Positions 26,496 to 35,155 of a stretch of DNA of 64,000 bases are shown here, piece by piece (within the stretch, counting starts at the first letter, position 1; each line of letters starts with the position of its first letter). The stretch is from a virus, in the IMG/VR virus record IMGVR_UViG_3300045971_000577, positions 186,001 to 250,000 of that record, one strand, 5' to 3'. The translations under genes and the position numbers were made by a program. The notes beneath the pieces are model-generated. The model ran no database searches. It was not told the DNA's origin and was given only the letters and a program-made list of their open reading frames with translations.

Positions 26496-28004
26496 TTACA
26501 GTTCAAATAAACTCGGGAAAGATAATCTGATATTCAATATTCTGTAGTAATTTCCCGATACAATATCTGTATCATTTATTTTGAGATCTGCAGTCGAATT
26601 AGACAATCCCACAGTACCTATTGCCTGCTGATATATTGTACCGGTATTGTTTCTTACACTCCATACAAACCAAGTAGCTGCACCGGTGGCAGTTGCAGGA
26701 ATGTACATAGTAGAAATTACAACTGGATTTTTATTTGCCTGCACATCGAATACTCCCGATTCTACCGAAAATTCTGCTAATACATCAACAGACGGAATAG
26801 AAATAAGATCTGGAGTCGCTGGCATTACGCCCTGCATGATGGTAATATAGCCGTGTGCATCGGTTGGTGCATCAGACCCCGAGGGTAGTAATCCACATTG
26901 AGAAATATTTGCTACAGAATGTGTGGCATTAAAATTTAAGATATCGACAAATAATTGATCTAATAATCCGTTGCTGAACTCAACAACATTGGTTGACTCA
27001 ACGAATAGGGACATTGATTTAGAATTTATCGATGTGTTGTTGGCTGCTGTTAGTGTAACCATAAAGTCGCCAGGAAGTGCATATGTATGCGTCGGTGACT
27101 CAAGCACAGACATATTTCCATCACCAAAACTCCACTGATAGCTCGTAGCATCAGTTGACAAATTTGTAAAGGTTACCAAACTATTCGCAGATATTGTTGC
27201 TGGCAAATATGCAAAATCTGATACAGCTACGGGCACACCTGTAACCACCACATCCGCTGTATATGCAATTATTGGAGAGGTGCCTCCGGTAAAATATGCA
27301 GTAACATACGGGTGAAATGTACCAGGTAATAGATAATCATGAGTAGGAACAAATGAAGCACTGGTTGTCCCGTCACCAAATGTCCAGAGTAGTGCATCTA
27401 AAAATCCAGTTTGAGATACTCTGTCAAATGTTACCGAGAGTGGCGCGTCACCTGTTGTTGGCGTTGCCGATACAGCAATAGCATTCGGTGCGGCTACGAC
27501 GACAGAGTGCGTTATACTTGTGGGAGTTGTTCCCGATTCCCAGGTGTTTGTTAGTTGAACAATAAATGTGCCACCCGTAACAAATGTGTATATGGGATTT
27601 TGTATATTACTTGTTCCACCATCACCAAAATCCCACTCCCAGGTCAGTGGCGAACCGGCACTTATCCCGGAGAAAGTAACCAATAATGGTGCTATTCCGC
27701 TCGAAGGTGTATATGTGAAGGCCGAGCTGTTAGCAGGTGCTGTTACTGTAATATTTGGATCATAGGTACCCGAATATAATGCTCCACTGACAAACTGTCC
27801 ACTGTACGATATTGTGTAGGTTCCACTTGTGTTGTATGAGTGTGTAGCTGGAGTGCCGGTAGTTGTGCCAGAACCGTCGCCCCAATCCCACATAACATCT
27901 AAAATAGCGCCGAATACGGCGGTCATTGTTGCATCCACAATGAGTGGACTACCACCTGTCGTGGGAGTTACTGATGGGATTGCTATTGGCGAGGAAGCTG
28001 GCAT
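26496..28004 (-). CDS. Four-PKD-domain appendage protein
   Basis: 502 aa. Four PKD-type Ig-like domains (about 1-85, 88-170, 172-255, 258-335), each with the W-x-W/F-GDG and THTY/YTF...G-F/Y-x-V pattern (for example WEWDFGDGGTSNIQNPIYTF). A C-terminal module follows that is duplicated at 25964-26461. PKD chains act as spacers or carbohydrate-binding units on surfaces, so this is probably a virion spike or decoration protein. No signal peptide. Confidence 0.8.
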   Translation of the reverse strand: MPASSPIAIPSVTPTTGGSPLIVDATMTAVFGAILDVMWDWGDGSGTTTGTPATHSYNTSGTYTISYSGQFVSGALYSGTYDPNITVTAPANSSAFTYTPSSGIAPLLVTFSGISAGSPLTWEWDFGDGGTSNIQNPIYTFVTGGTFIVQLTNTWESGTTPTSITHSVVVAAPNAIAVSATPTTGDAPLSVTFDRVSQTGFLDALLWTFGDGTTSASFVPTHDYLLPGTFHPYVTAYFTGGTSPIIAYTADVVVTGVPVAVSDFAYLPATISANSLVTFTNLSTDATSYQWSFGDGNMSVLESPTHTYALPGDFMVTLTAANNTSINSKSMSLFVESTNVVEFSNGLLDQLFVDILNFNATHSVANISQCGLLPSGSDAPTDAHGYITIMQGVMPATPDLISIPSVDVLAEFSVESGVFDVQANKNPVVISTMYIPATATGAATWFVWSVRNNTGTIYQQAIGTVGLSNSTADLKINDTDIVSGNYYRILNIRLSFPSLFEL

Positions 28005-28012
28005 GTGATTTC

Positions 28013-28393
28013 CTAAATATATTCATTACTTATGATTATGTATTCTTTTGTATAATCTATAGTAATTTCGTCTGTTTCTAATCCGTTTATGTCTCTGATA
28101 GCAATAATAAACACATCACCATTCTTTTTTATACACATGCACGCACTGGGATTATTGCTATGATTTGTCCATACCCCAAATTGTGTTCGTTTACCTGCTA
28201 TTGTCACGATCCCTATGACTTCTCCTGCAGAGATATTTACTGTAGCATGAATTCCTTTTCCGTGTATTTTAGATTCCTTCAAGATACAGTTTGTCAGTTC
28301 TATTTCTATCTGATCATCTATGCGATGGCTACGGGCTAAAAGATCCTGTTCGGTCACCCTGCAATATGCCAGTACTCTATCAAACTCCCTCAT
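28013..28393 (-). CDS. SET-domain protein (lysine methyltransferase-like)
   Basis: 126 aa. The SET signatures are all present in order: SKIHGKGIHATVNISAGEVIG (the GxGxxA AdoMet loop), WTNHSNNPSACM (the NHSxxPN knot motif) and GLETDEITIDYT (the EELxxDY motif). The size equals the smallest known viral SET enzymes. It sits between appendage genes in the late region. The substrate is unknown; a virion or host protein is possible. Confidence 0.8.
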   Translation of the reverse strand: MREFDRVLAYCRVTEQDLLARSHRIDDQIEIELTNCILKESKIHGKGIHATVNISAGEVIGIVTIAGKRTQFGVWTNHSNNPSACMCIKKNGDVFIIAIRDINGLETDEITIDYTKEYIIISNEYI

Positions 28394-28394
28394 A

Positions 28395-28895
28395 TCATGA
28401 AGCAGTTATACTCGAATCTAGTAATGCCGTATTCGTTCCCAAAACCACAGATAGATTCGCCATTCGAATAATTCCTGACCCCGAGCCCAGTGATACATTA
28501 CCGACAATAAAATTAGAATTAGGCAATACAAGACCTTGTAGCGTTATTGGTGTAATATCTGTTGTCCAAATAATTCCCCAAGCCGCCGTTCCATTATTGT
28601 ATGCAACAACATCAGCTGGAGAATTTGCCATAGTTAGCATAACTCCGCTTCCCGGAATATCATATAACGGTTGGTTGTACTGCACACCTTGCCAATGAGC
28701 CAAATATGCCGTATTATACCCTGTCCAATTCGACGATATTGTTGCTGCCGCCGGCAGCACACCCGAAAAAATAGTTACAGAAACAGTTGCTGTACCATTA
28801 CCGATCTGAGTATTTCCACCGCTTCCTGCCATGGCATTTAGCAATCCTCTACCTATCATTAGGTTTCGTATATTCGAGTTAAAAAGTATTGTCAT
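28395..28895 (-). CDS. Virion appendage module protein
   Basis: 166 aa, beta-rich and Gly/Ala/Ser-rich. It shares the general plan of the modules at 25964 and 26496 (GRGLLNAM start, TIFSGVLPA, AWGIIWTTDI, FIVGNVSLGSGSGIIRMANL end), indicating a third, more diverged copy. Confidence 0.6.
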   Translation of the reverse strand: MTILFNSNIRNLMIGRGLLNAMAGSGGNTQIGNGTATVSVTIFSGVLPAAATISSNWTGYNTAYLAHWQGVQYNQPLYDIPGSGVMLTMANSPADVVAYNNGTAAWGIIWTTDITPITLQGLVLPNSNFIVGNVSLGSGSGIIRMANLSVVLGTNTALLDSSITAS

Positions 28896-28907
28896 GATAT
28901 TCCTATA

Positions 28908-30557
28908 TTAGTTTGTGTTCAATGATATTAGTGGATATCCATTGCCGATTGCTGTGTACGAATACCCTATCTGCATACCATTCTTGAAAATAAATACTAT
29001 ATTGGCAAAGCCAGCATATGTTATTCCAATCACGTCACCGATAGAAAATGTACTGCTAGGTGATATAACTGTGGAACCAATTCCAAAAACTCGGCCATCG
29101 TCGATATAGAATACACTGCCGGTGGAAGCATTACCGAAATTTATATTAGGATCAAAATGGTTCGACGGTTGATCTACAAACATGCCAACTGCCAGGAGTG
29201 CCGAATGTTTATGGATTCCCGACTCCCAATAAAACTCCCAATATGCGTACGGGCTTGCCGCGTATGGTGCAGGTACTGTACCCAATACTGCAGATATTCC
29301 AGAATTAGCAAATGTCACTGTGGTGGCTGACGGGAAGGTTGCCAATGAATTTATATTGGACTGATCATAAACCCCTGTAACTGGACCGGAATTTACCGGG
29401 CCCGATGTGGAAACTGTTTCCATTGCTGCATCATATGCCGCAGAATATTGTATATCGGCATTCTCCGATCTAAATATTATAGTAGGAGTTGTCGATGGCA
29501 AAGCTGGTACACGAGTAATAGTTGTCTGCACCTGGGCAGATATAGACGGAGACGATACAATGTAATAGTCGCCGGCTGACGCCGTAGGACCTACAACAAT
29601 GTGAAAATAATATTGATAAGAATATCCGCTCGAATCAGGGAATGTCGAAAAATCAGAATATACTATCCATATTTTATCATCGGTTTTCATAGGTATATAA
29701 AAATTCAACACATTCTCTGTCGATGGTGGAACTCCACTAAACGACCTAGTCTGATATATAGGCAAAGGTTTTATCTGATATTGTGCATTTGCTGAATTTC
29801 CGGCGCCAACATAAAATGTACCATCGCCGGAATTTATTCCGCTGCCTGTTAGAACAATATTACTTGCCGTTCCACCGGAGGCCGGTGTAGTCTGATCAAT
29901 ACCGTCGGACACGCTGAACGGAGGTATGTCCGACAAATGACCTATAATGCCTATATCGCCGCCGAATCCATTACTTGCAGCAAAAGTACCATATCGTGTA
30001 TATTGATTAGATGCGAGTGCAAGTGTTACTGGAAATGGTGTTACATCGTCTGTAGAAAATACATTATTACCGAAACCTAGTGAAGTAGGTTCTGTTGTTA
30101 CATCGTTTGTAGAAAATACATTATTACCGAAACCTAGTGAAGTAGGTTCTGTTGTTTGATCTCCGATAAAATCTGTCGGGGGAATAACAACAATAAAGTC
30201 CATCTTTGTTACACTTCCGGATCCGGATGCATTCGTAGCAATCAATTTTACAGAATAAGTCCCGGGAGTTGTATACTGATATGTAGGATTCTGCAATGTA
30301 CTATCTATAGTACCGTCGTTATCGAAATCCCATTGCCACGATGTCGGACTTTCTGTCGAATAATCAGTGAATGCTACTGTTAGTGTATCGTATCCTGTCT
30401 GAGGTGTTGCAGTAAAATCGGCAACAGGTGCAGGAGTTGGTGTAGGTGCAACTATTACAGGACCCACTGACGGTGTCTGCGCCACCGTCAGTGGCGCAGT
30501 TCCACTATCTACCGTGATAATAACTATCGGTGCTTTGAATTGGCTATCGTCCGACAA
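28908..30557 (-). CDS. PKD plus SPRY-like appendage protein
   Basis: 549 aa from a TTG at 30555-30557 (GGAG ten bases upstream). One PKD domain (about 42-130, SWQWDFDNDGTID), two identical-length 19-aa repeats (TTEPTSLGFGNNVFSTNDV), a long middle region, and a C-terminal domain that reads like SPRY (YWEFYWESG near 435, SIGDVIGITYAGFANIVFIF and KNGMQIGYSYTAIGNGYPLI at the end). SPRY/lectin folds bind proteins or sugars, so a receptor-binding or decoration role is plausible. Confidence 0.65.
   Translation of the reverse strand: MSDDSQFKAPIVIITVDSGTAPLTVAQTPSVGPVIVAPTPTPAPVADFTATPQTGYDTLTVAFTDYSTESPTSWQWDFDNDGTIDSTLQNPTYQYTTPGTYSVKLIATNASGSGSVTKMDFIVVIPPTDFIGDQTTEPTSLGFGNNVFSTNDVTTEPTSLGFGNNVFSTDDVTPFPVTLALASNQYTRYGTFAASNGFGGDIGIIGHLSDIPPFSVSDGIDQTTPASGGTASNIVLTGSGINSGDGTFYVGAGNSANAQYQIKPLPIYQTRSFSGVPPSTENVLNFYIPMKTDDKIWIVYSDFSTFPDSSGYSYQYYFHIVVGPTASAGDYYIVSSPSISAQVQTTITRVPALPSTTPTIIFRSENADIQYSAAYDAAMETVSTSGPVNSGPVTGVYDQSNINSLATFPSATTVTFANSGISAVLGTVPAPYAASPYAYWEFYWESGIHKHSALLAVGMFVDQPSNHFDPNINFGNASTGSVFYIDDGRVFGIGSTVISPSSTFSIGDVIGITYAGFANIVFIFKNGMQIGYSYTAIGNGYPLISLNTN
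30043..30156. repeat. Two 57-bp tandem repeats inside the PKD/SPRY gene
   Basis: Units 30043-30099 and 30100-30156 differ at one visible base and encode two 19-aa copies. The tight identity suggests a recent expansion. Confidence 0.9.
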
Positions 30558-31185
30558 AGTGTAATAACTCCGAGATTTGAGATTGAAGGCTGTCTAAAGT
30601 ATCATTGTTATTTATCTCAAAATCTACTTTCGCACCTACCCAGGCCCACTCACTAAAGTGTGCGCTAGAATAAGTCTTTGTCATTGCATCTCTGGCTAGA
30701 GAATTTCCCTTGTTTGCAAGAATAGCTGTTTCATACCATACGGGTAAGGCACCGCGATTGATCTTTACAAGGATACCGCCTTGGTTCTTTATAAATTCAA
30801 TTTCGTTAGGGAAGCGAACATCGCTGATTACTACGCTCTGATCCGGATTCTTTCTAATACGATTTTCTACAGTATTGAACCATAGGTCTTGATTGAAGTG
30901 ATTTCTGAGTACGTCTGTACCCATAATCTGCAATGCGTATCGTGGGCTGAAGTTGGCAATACCTAATTTTGCAGACCACCATGGATCAACAATCTCGCGC
31001 CACTCTCTTGATTCTTTTGTGTCGCCTTCGAGCAAATGTCTAGGCCAACCGAAAATTGCTGCACATGCATCCTTCAAACTTGATGCTAAACTATCTTGTC
31101 TGAAGTTGTGTTCTTCTACCAGTCTTGAAGCTACTGTACCTTTACCGCTATTGATAAACCCAATAAGTCCGACTATCTTACTCAT
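30544..31185 (-). CDS. 1: Deoxynucleoside monophosphate kinase (gp1)
   Basis: 213 aa. P-loop GFINSGKGT near residue 9; the region YALQIMGTDVLRNHFNQDLW and VISDVRFPNEIEFIKNQGG are characteristic of phage dNMP kinase. It phosphorylates dNMPs to dNDPs for phage DNA synthesis. The ribosome-binding site AGGGG lies inside an 11-bp leader helix. It overlaps the start of the next gene. Confidence 0.9.
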   Translation of the reverse strand: MSKIVGLIGFINSGKGTVASRLVEEHNFRQDSLASSLKDACAAIFGWPRHLLEGDTKESREWREIVDPWWSAKLGIANFSPRYALQIMGTDVLRNHFNQDLWFNTVENRIRKNPDQSVVISDVRFPNEIEFIKNQGGILVKINRGALPVWYETAILANKGNSLARDAMTKTYSSAHFSEWAWVGAKVDFEINNNDTLDSLQSQISELLHFVGR

Positions 31186-31189
31186 ACGA

Positions 31190-31242
31190 AACCCCTAAGC
31201 TATGTTGTCTACTGCTAGTTATGCAGAGACCGCTTAGGGGTT
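31190..31242 (-). promoter_or_regulatory. Leader helix sequestering the dNMP kinase ribosome-binding site
   Basis: AACCCCTAAGC (31232-31242 as transcribed) pairs perfectly with GCTTAGGGGTT (31190-31200), the latter containing the AGGGG Shine-Dalgarno. An alternative small hairpin (ACCGC/GCGGT, 31230-31234 with 31244-31248) uses the same bases, so the two folds exclude each other. On the plus strand the small hairpin is followed by six T and could end antisense transcripts. Confidence 0.6.
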
Positions 31243-31254
31243 CGCGGTTTTTTG

Positions 31255-31548
31255 TTACGGGATTTGTTTCTTAATAATTTCCAAATTCTTCAAATATTTT
31301 CTTACTTTTAATCGTATATCGTTAATATCTCGATCAGGAAAAAATTTAATATTCAGAAATGTATTGATTCTAAGTTCGAGATCATTTATGTTATTCAATA
31401 TCGGTCTATGCCTTGCGGATCCCACATTTTTCTCTTTCATAAAACTGTGTGTTTCAATCACAAAATTATATTCAATGTCAAACTCTATATCTAAATTACT
31501 TAATTGTAGAATTAACAAATTTTGAGATTTTATTTCGTGTAATCTCAT
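31255..31548 (-). CDS. Hypothetical small protein (MRLxEI type)
   Basis: 97 aa starting MRLHEIKSQNLL, like 18697-18945. The C-terminal half is basic and helical (RDINDIRLKVRKYLKNLEII). The start overlaps the stop of the 53-aa gene upstream. Confidence 0.6.
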   Translation of the reverse strand: MRLHEIKSQNLLILQLSNLDIEFDIEYNFVIETHSFMKEKNVGSARHRPILNNINDLELRINTFLNIKFFPDRDINDIRLKVRKYLKNLEIIKKQIP

Positions 31549-31706
31549 TCTCCGAATTTCTCTTTAAGATCGGACAGAATTTTTTTCAGAGATTCCTGGT
31601 TTTTTTTTGATCCGTTAATTAACTCTTTCAATATAGCAAGCTGTTCTTCCTCACTAGGGTGAATTACAGGAGGATTCGTTAATTCGTTTATTTTCTTATT
31701 TTTCAT
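31545..31706 (-). CDS. Hypothetical 53-aa charged helical protein
   Basis: ATG at 31704-31706, stop overlapping the next ATG (ATGA). Charged and coiled-coil-like (SEEEQLAILKELINGSKKNQ). The pair with 31255-31548 mirrors the pair at 18.7-19.1 kb. Confidence 0.5.
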   Translation of the reverse strand: MKNKKINELTNPPVIHPSEEEQLAILKELINGSKKNQESLKKILSDLKEKFGE

Positions 31707-31746
31707 TAATTTATCGCTATCCTATTACAAATAGGTTTATTATAGG

Positions 31747-32499
31747 TTAGCCGATAATGAATCCATATCCATCGCCGGCAGTCACCATGTCAAGCAACTG
31801 TTTCTCCAACTTTTCTATCTCGACTTGTGCTTCTTGTTTCATAGTAGCACCGTTTAATGTAACATTTCCAGAGGGTCCTGGGAAACCTCCTGGAAACTTA
31901 TCTCTTGCCTCGCCCAACATGTATTTCGAATATGCTGTGGCATACGATCTCAACCAAGGACCTGTATATGGATCATTGATAAGATCATCTTCAGATTTTC
32001 TCGCAAAAACACGAACTGCAACTTCTTCGTCCGCAGTTGGTCGACGAATGATTGTCAACTTATGCGAATTTACGTCCCAGTTAAAGTTGTATTGACTTGC
32101 AAAAACACGTTCAGTTGTTTCAAGAAACTGATTGTAAAAATCCCAGGTAGCCAAGCCACCTGATCTGTTTGGCTGTAACAAATAAATATTGTAGAATGCA
32201 GCATCGACAGGGTCAAAATTAACACCACCGTTGGTATATGCACCGACACCACGACGGTATAGACGTCTTACCTCTTGCACTTCCTCAGGGAGTGTATATT
32301 CAACTATATCTCTTGTAATGTGTAGAAAAATATCTTTCTCGAGCAAAGCTCCATCAGATTGCTGACGCAATTTTTGAATACCGATAGTGATTGCCTGCGA
32401 TAGGTGTTCGACGTCAAGTTCAATATCGACCATTTGCCCACCGAGCCCAAGCTCGATTTGCTTCATGAGTAACGTTCTAGCAGTAACTTGTGCGGACAT
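31747..32499 (-). CDS. 13: Neck protein (gp13-like)
   Basis: 250 aa. The pattern follows T4 gp13: an N-terminal segment VDIELDVEHLSQAITIGIQK, a middle WFYNQFL-like region, and the end GNVTLNGATMKQEAQVEIEK...GFIIG, matching gp13's GGVTIDGQRLIEEARLE...GILVG. gp13 with gp14 closes the packaged head and docks the tail. A hairpin with the ribosome-binding site in its loop precedes the ATG. Confidence 0.75.
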   Translation of the reverse strand: MSAQVTARTLLMKQIELGLGGQMVDIELDVEHLSQAITIGIQKLRQQSDGALLEKDIFLHITRDIVEYTLPEEVQEVRRLYRRGVGAYTNGGVNFDPVDAAFYNIYLLQPNRSGGLATWDFYNQFLETTERVFASQYNFNWDVNSHKLTIIRRPTADEEVAVRVFARKSEDDLINDPYTGPWLRSYATAYSKYMLGEARDKFPGGFPGPSGNVTLNGATMKQEAQVEIEKLEKQLLDMVTAGDGYGFIIG

Positions 32500-32502
32500 A
32501 GT

Positions 32503-32531
32503 GTATCAACTCCAGTGATACACTATTTATG
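32503..32531 (-). promoter_or_regulatory. Late box and ribosome-binding-site hairpin of the neck gene
   Basis: CATAAATA (32524-32531) is followed by GTGTATCA-CTGGAGT-TGATACAC, an 8-bp perfect hairpin that presents GGAG in its loop just before the ATG. Confidence 0.6.
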
Positions 32532-32532
32532 A

Positions 32533-33009
32533 CTAGCCAGGTGGTTTGTAGGTACCGTTTATAAGTGATTTTCTTACGGTGCCGTTGCCGGCCAACTTAT
32601 TCATCTGCTCGATCCATTTAGTCGCGGTATCCAAATATATCGTTCTGGTCTCGTCATCTAAGAAATCATCTTCGGGAGTCTTAGGATAGATATACTTTTG
32701 ATATTTTTTCACAGACGCATCTAGTTCCAAATACTTCTGTTCGATGGTAGATAATGGCTTGGCTTCTGCCCTTGCTGCATCAGCAGCCTTCTTTTGCTGA
32801 TAATAGTCTTTATAGAGCCGAGAATAATCTTCTTTTGCCTTTCTTAATGCAGGACTTGAATCCCATACCTGCTGAAACGGATGACGACTTACTTCTGTGC
32901 CGTCTGGTTGATGAACAGTATACACCTTATTATCTATATCCAGTTCCCAATAAGGCTCACCGGGTTTATAATTCGGATTCTTGGATTCGATAAGGTTAGC
33001 AAGTTTCAC
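32533..33009 (-). CDS. Late hypothetical protein with N-terminal L-x-E motif
   Basis: 158 aa from a GTG at 33007-33009 (reads MKLANLIESKNP); a TTG at 33024 would overlap the GATAAATA box. No ribosome-binding site is obvious. Helical and charged. The N-terminus resembles the capsid-targeting-like starts seen elsewhere in the window (L-I-E followed by S). Confidence 0.55.
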   Translation of the reverse strand: MKLANLIESKNPNYKPGEPYWELDIDNKVYTVHQPDGTEVSRHPFQQVWDSSPALRKAKEDYSRLYKDYYQQKKAADAARAEAKPLSTIEQKYLELDASVKKYQKYIYPKTPEDDFLDDETRTIYLDTATKWIEQMNKLAGNGTVRKSLINGTYKPPG

Positions 33010-33014
33010 GACTG

Positions 33015-33022
33015 TATTTATC
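33015..33022 (-). promoter_or_regulatory. T4-like late promoter box
   Basis: GATAAATA just before the likely GTG start of the 158-aa gene and past the stop of the exonuclease gene. Confidence 0.5.
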
Positions 33023-33491
33023 AATATTCTTCTGCTTCGTTCTTCCTATCAGCAAGCATCATAACTTTAGCATCATCCAACGCATTATGAATATCAAAAT
33101 CATTGTCCAGTATAATGTCTTCCTTGACAGGATCACAAATACTAATTCTAATGGGATATTCGAGCAAGTTGGCAGGCCATACTCCGGCATTGAGCAATGC
33201 TTTTAGATATGGCATATCCCATCCGGGGTTGTCACTAACAATGACACACTGTTCTTCCCTATCTTCAATCCAGTTGCCTAGTGCTAATGCACATTCGCTG
33301 AATGTCATTTTATGCGTATTCTTCAAAAACGGAATAACGTATAACTTGACAAAGGATGAACATTGTTCAAATTTGTAGGTATCCGTAAGTTCAGCGTAAA
33401 AGGAATCGCCGTTCTCATCCACCAAGGCAATACTGATTAGTTTTGCTTCTGGATGTGACTCCGTAAACTCCGTGTCAAGATAGAGTCTCAT
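33021..33491 (-). CDS. DEDD-type 3'-5' exonuclease (Rv2179c-like)
   Basis: 156 aa. DTEFTES with LISIALVDENGDSFYAEL at the start (first D and E), VSDNPGWDMPYL in the middle, and IHNALDDAKVM at the end form the D-E-D-D set of the RNase H-like exonuclease fold; the histidine in HNALDDA makes it DEDDh. The compact form with a 'YAEL' strand resembles the Rv2179c exoribonuclease group. It may degrade RNA or DNA ends. It overlaps the next gene. Confidence 0.8.
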   Translation of the reverse strand: MRLYLDTEFTESHPEAKLISIALVDENGDSFYAELTDTYKFEQCSSFVKLYVIPFLKNTHKMTFSECALALGNWIEDREEQCVIVSDNPGWDMPYLKALLNAGVWPANLLEYPIRISICDPVKEDIILDNDFDIHNALDDAKVMMLADRKNEAEEY

Positions 33492-33678
33492 CTTTACCTT
33501 CTAATTGTTCCATCGACCATCCGTACGGGCGTAGACCACGATTTACCCAATCCCTGACGTCCTGGATAGTTACCGTGCCTTCTGCTATCATTGCTTCGTC
33601 ATAAAGATAGTCATATATGTATCTAGCCTCCATCCGCGTCAGCCCACGTAACCGATTGAATGTGTCTTCTTCTGTCAT
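33475..33678 (-). CDS. Hypothetical small helical protein
   Basis: 67 aa (ARYIYDYLYDEAMIAEG, DVRDWVNRGLRPYGWSMEQL). It overlaps both neighbours, so it is translated with them. No family is recognised. Confidence 0.6.
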   Translation of the reverse strand: MTEEDTFNRLRGLTRMEARYIYDYLYDEAMIAEGTVTIQDVRDWVNRGLRPYGWSMEQLEGKDETLS

Positions 33679-34841
33679 GCTAAAATCTTCAAAATAACGA
33701 TGTCCTCATTCATGCGACCATTTGCTTTTATCTCGACAGCTTTGATGCCATCCATGAACGTTCTTAGCTGTACTTTGCCCGCCTTCTTGAACTCTGCAAG
33801 TTGCTCAACAGGCTTACGCAGGTTCTTAGACACGGATTTAGCCTCATTATAGCCAATTAGCGAGGCCCCCTTGACACTTAGCGGACCTTGCACGTCATCG
33901 GCAACGAATCTGGATATTTTGCGGGTTTTTGTGTTGAACGACCAGACTTCCTTAGCACCAAGTATTTGAGTAGGATTCAGACTCACAATACCCAAGGTAG
34001 AATCTTCCTTTTTGTACTTGAGTTTAGAAACAATCTTCTCTGTGGAGACTGGTTTCTTCTTGCGTGGGGCGCGAACTACCTTGGCTACTTCTTGCACCAT
34101 ATCGCAGGCAGAATAGAGATTGGTTAGTATAGAAAGTAGCTTTTTCATATCAACCTTGCTAAAGTTTGAATATGCTTCATTCAGATCTTTATCCTTACAT
34201 TCTACCACTCTCTCGTACTCGGCAATCCTTCTTTCGAAGATAAATCGCATATGTGGCATGTGGGCAGACTTTAGCTCATATGTTTTGAACAGATTTACGA
34301 AATCCTGCACGGTCTTTGGATTAGATTTTCGATCCATAACAAAGTCATCTAACCACCCCTCCACTTCCCCTGCAACCTCGTGTGCCTTTTCACGGAGACG
34401 GTCCTGAATTGTGATAACAACCTTATTAGTGTCGACAACAATGCTATCGCCTTTCTCTTTCGATTGGAGATATTCTTGTTGCTTTTTTTCCGCTGCAATC
34501 TTCGCTTCTTCTTCACAAATCATCTTCTCCGTTGCAGGCAGTAATCCATTCATAACGTCGTCGGGAATATCGGCATTATTATTTAGGATATACATATACT
34601 TACCAATAATGGCAAATCTATTTTCATGAATATCTTTTGCTCTGTCAAATAACGGACTCTCAATCTTCTTGAGATATTTCATTGTTTCTTTTCTTAATTC
34701 AAGTGCCGTAAGCTCATAATGAGCATACATCAATGCACCACGATAGCACGCGGAGAAATGTTTATTTGTTTTTACGGTGTTCGGAAAGTGCGGCTTGGGC
34801 CAACTAACGAATACACCTGATGTTCTTTTCTTACCAGCCAT
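33675..34841 (-). CDS. Conserved phage protein, unknown
   Basis: 388 aa, helical and charged in the first 260 residues (coiled-coil-like KMICEEEAKIAAEKKQQEYL near 130), basic around 250 (VVRAPRKKKP), then a beta-rich C-terminal domain (TLGIVSLNPTQILGAKEVWS). The layout is familiar from T4-like genomes but has no assigned function. Confidence 0.65.
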   Translation of the reverse strand: MAGKKRTSGVFVSWPKPHFPNTVKTNKHFSACYRGALMYAHYELTALELRKETMKYLKKIESPLFDRAKDIHENRFAIIGKYMYILNNNADIPDDVMNGLLPATEKMICEEEAKIAAEKKQQEYLQSKEKGDSIVVDTNKVVITIQDRLREKAHEVAGEVEGWLDDFVMDRKSNPKTVQDFVNLFKTYELKSAHMPHMRFIFERRIAEYERVVECKDKDLNEAYSNFSKVDMKKLLSILTNLYSACDMVQEVAKVVRAPRKKKPVSTEKIVSKLKYKKEDSTLGIVSLNPTQILGAKEVWSFNTKTRKISRFVADDVQGPLSVKGASLIGYNEAKSVSKNLRKPVEQLAEFKKAGKVQLRTFMDGIKAVEIKANGRMNEDIVILKILA

Positions 34842-34891
34842 TGTAATATCCTCTTGGTACTTTAGCTATTTTAGCTTCGTACAAATAGAAA

Positions 34892-34918
34892 ACGCAACTA
34901 ATCGTGGTTTAGTTGCGT
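34892..34918 (-). terminator. Terminator after the basic internal-protein candidate
   Basis: ACGCAACTAA-ACCACGA-TTAGTTGCGT, a 10-bp stem followed by TTTCTATTT. Confidence 0.8.
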
Positions 34919-34941
34919 CTTTTGGATATTTTGGGAAAGTT

Positions 34942-35136
34942 TTATTCTTCTTCGTCGAGCTTGCTTTTGTGCTTTTCGCCACGGGGCTGAGGATTACCCT
35001 TAGACGGTTTTCCACCCTTTTTATCAGCCTTGTGTTTGCCAGAACCGGTAGTTTGGGCATTCTTGGCTACGAAATTACGTGGTTGTGTAGCAGGCACCTT
35101 TGCTGGTTTTGCTTCAAAAAGTTCAAACAATCTCAT
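34942..35136 (-). CDS. Basic internal-protein candidate with capsid-targeting-like start
   Basis: 64 aa from the ATG at 35134-35136 with TTGGAG upstream. It begins MRLFELFEAKPA; L-F-E before A fits the T4 prohead protease consensus, and the start resembles T4 internal proteins (MKTYQEFIAE). The rest is Lys/Pro/Gly-rich and strongly basic (KADKKGGKPSKGNPQPRG), as expected for a DNA-bound packaged protein. It is its own transcription unit with a late box, leader hairpin and terminator. Confidence 0.6.
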   Translation of the reverse strand: MRLFELFEAKPAKVPATQPRNFVAKNAQTTGSGKHKADKKGGKPSKGNPQPRGEKHKSKLDEEE

Positions 35137-35155
35137 GGCTGCTCCAAATAAAGAT

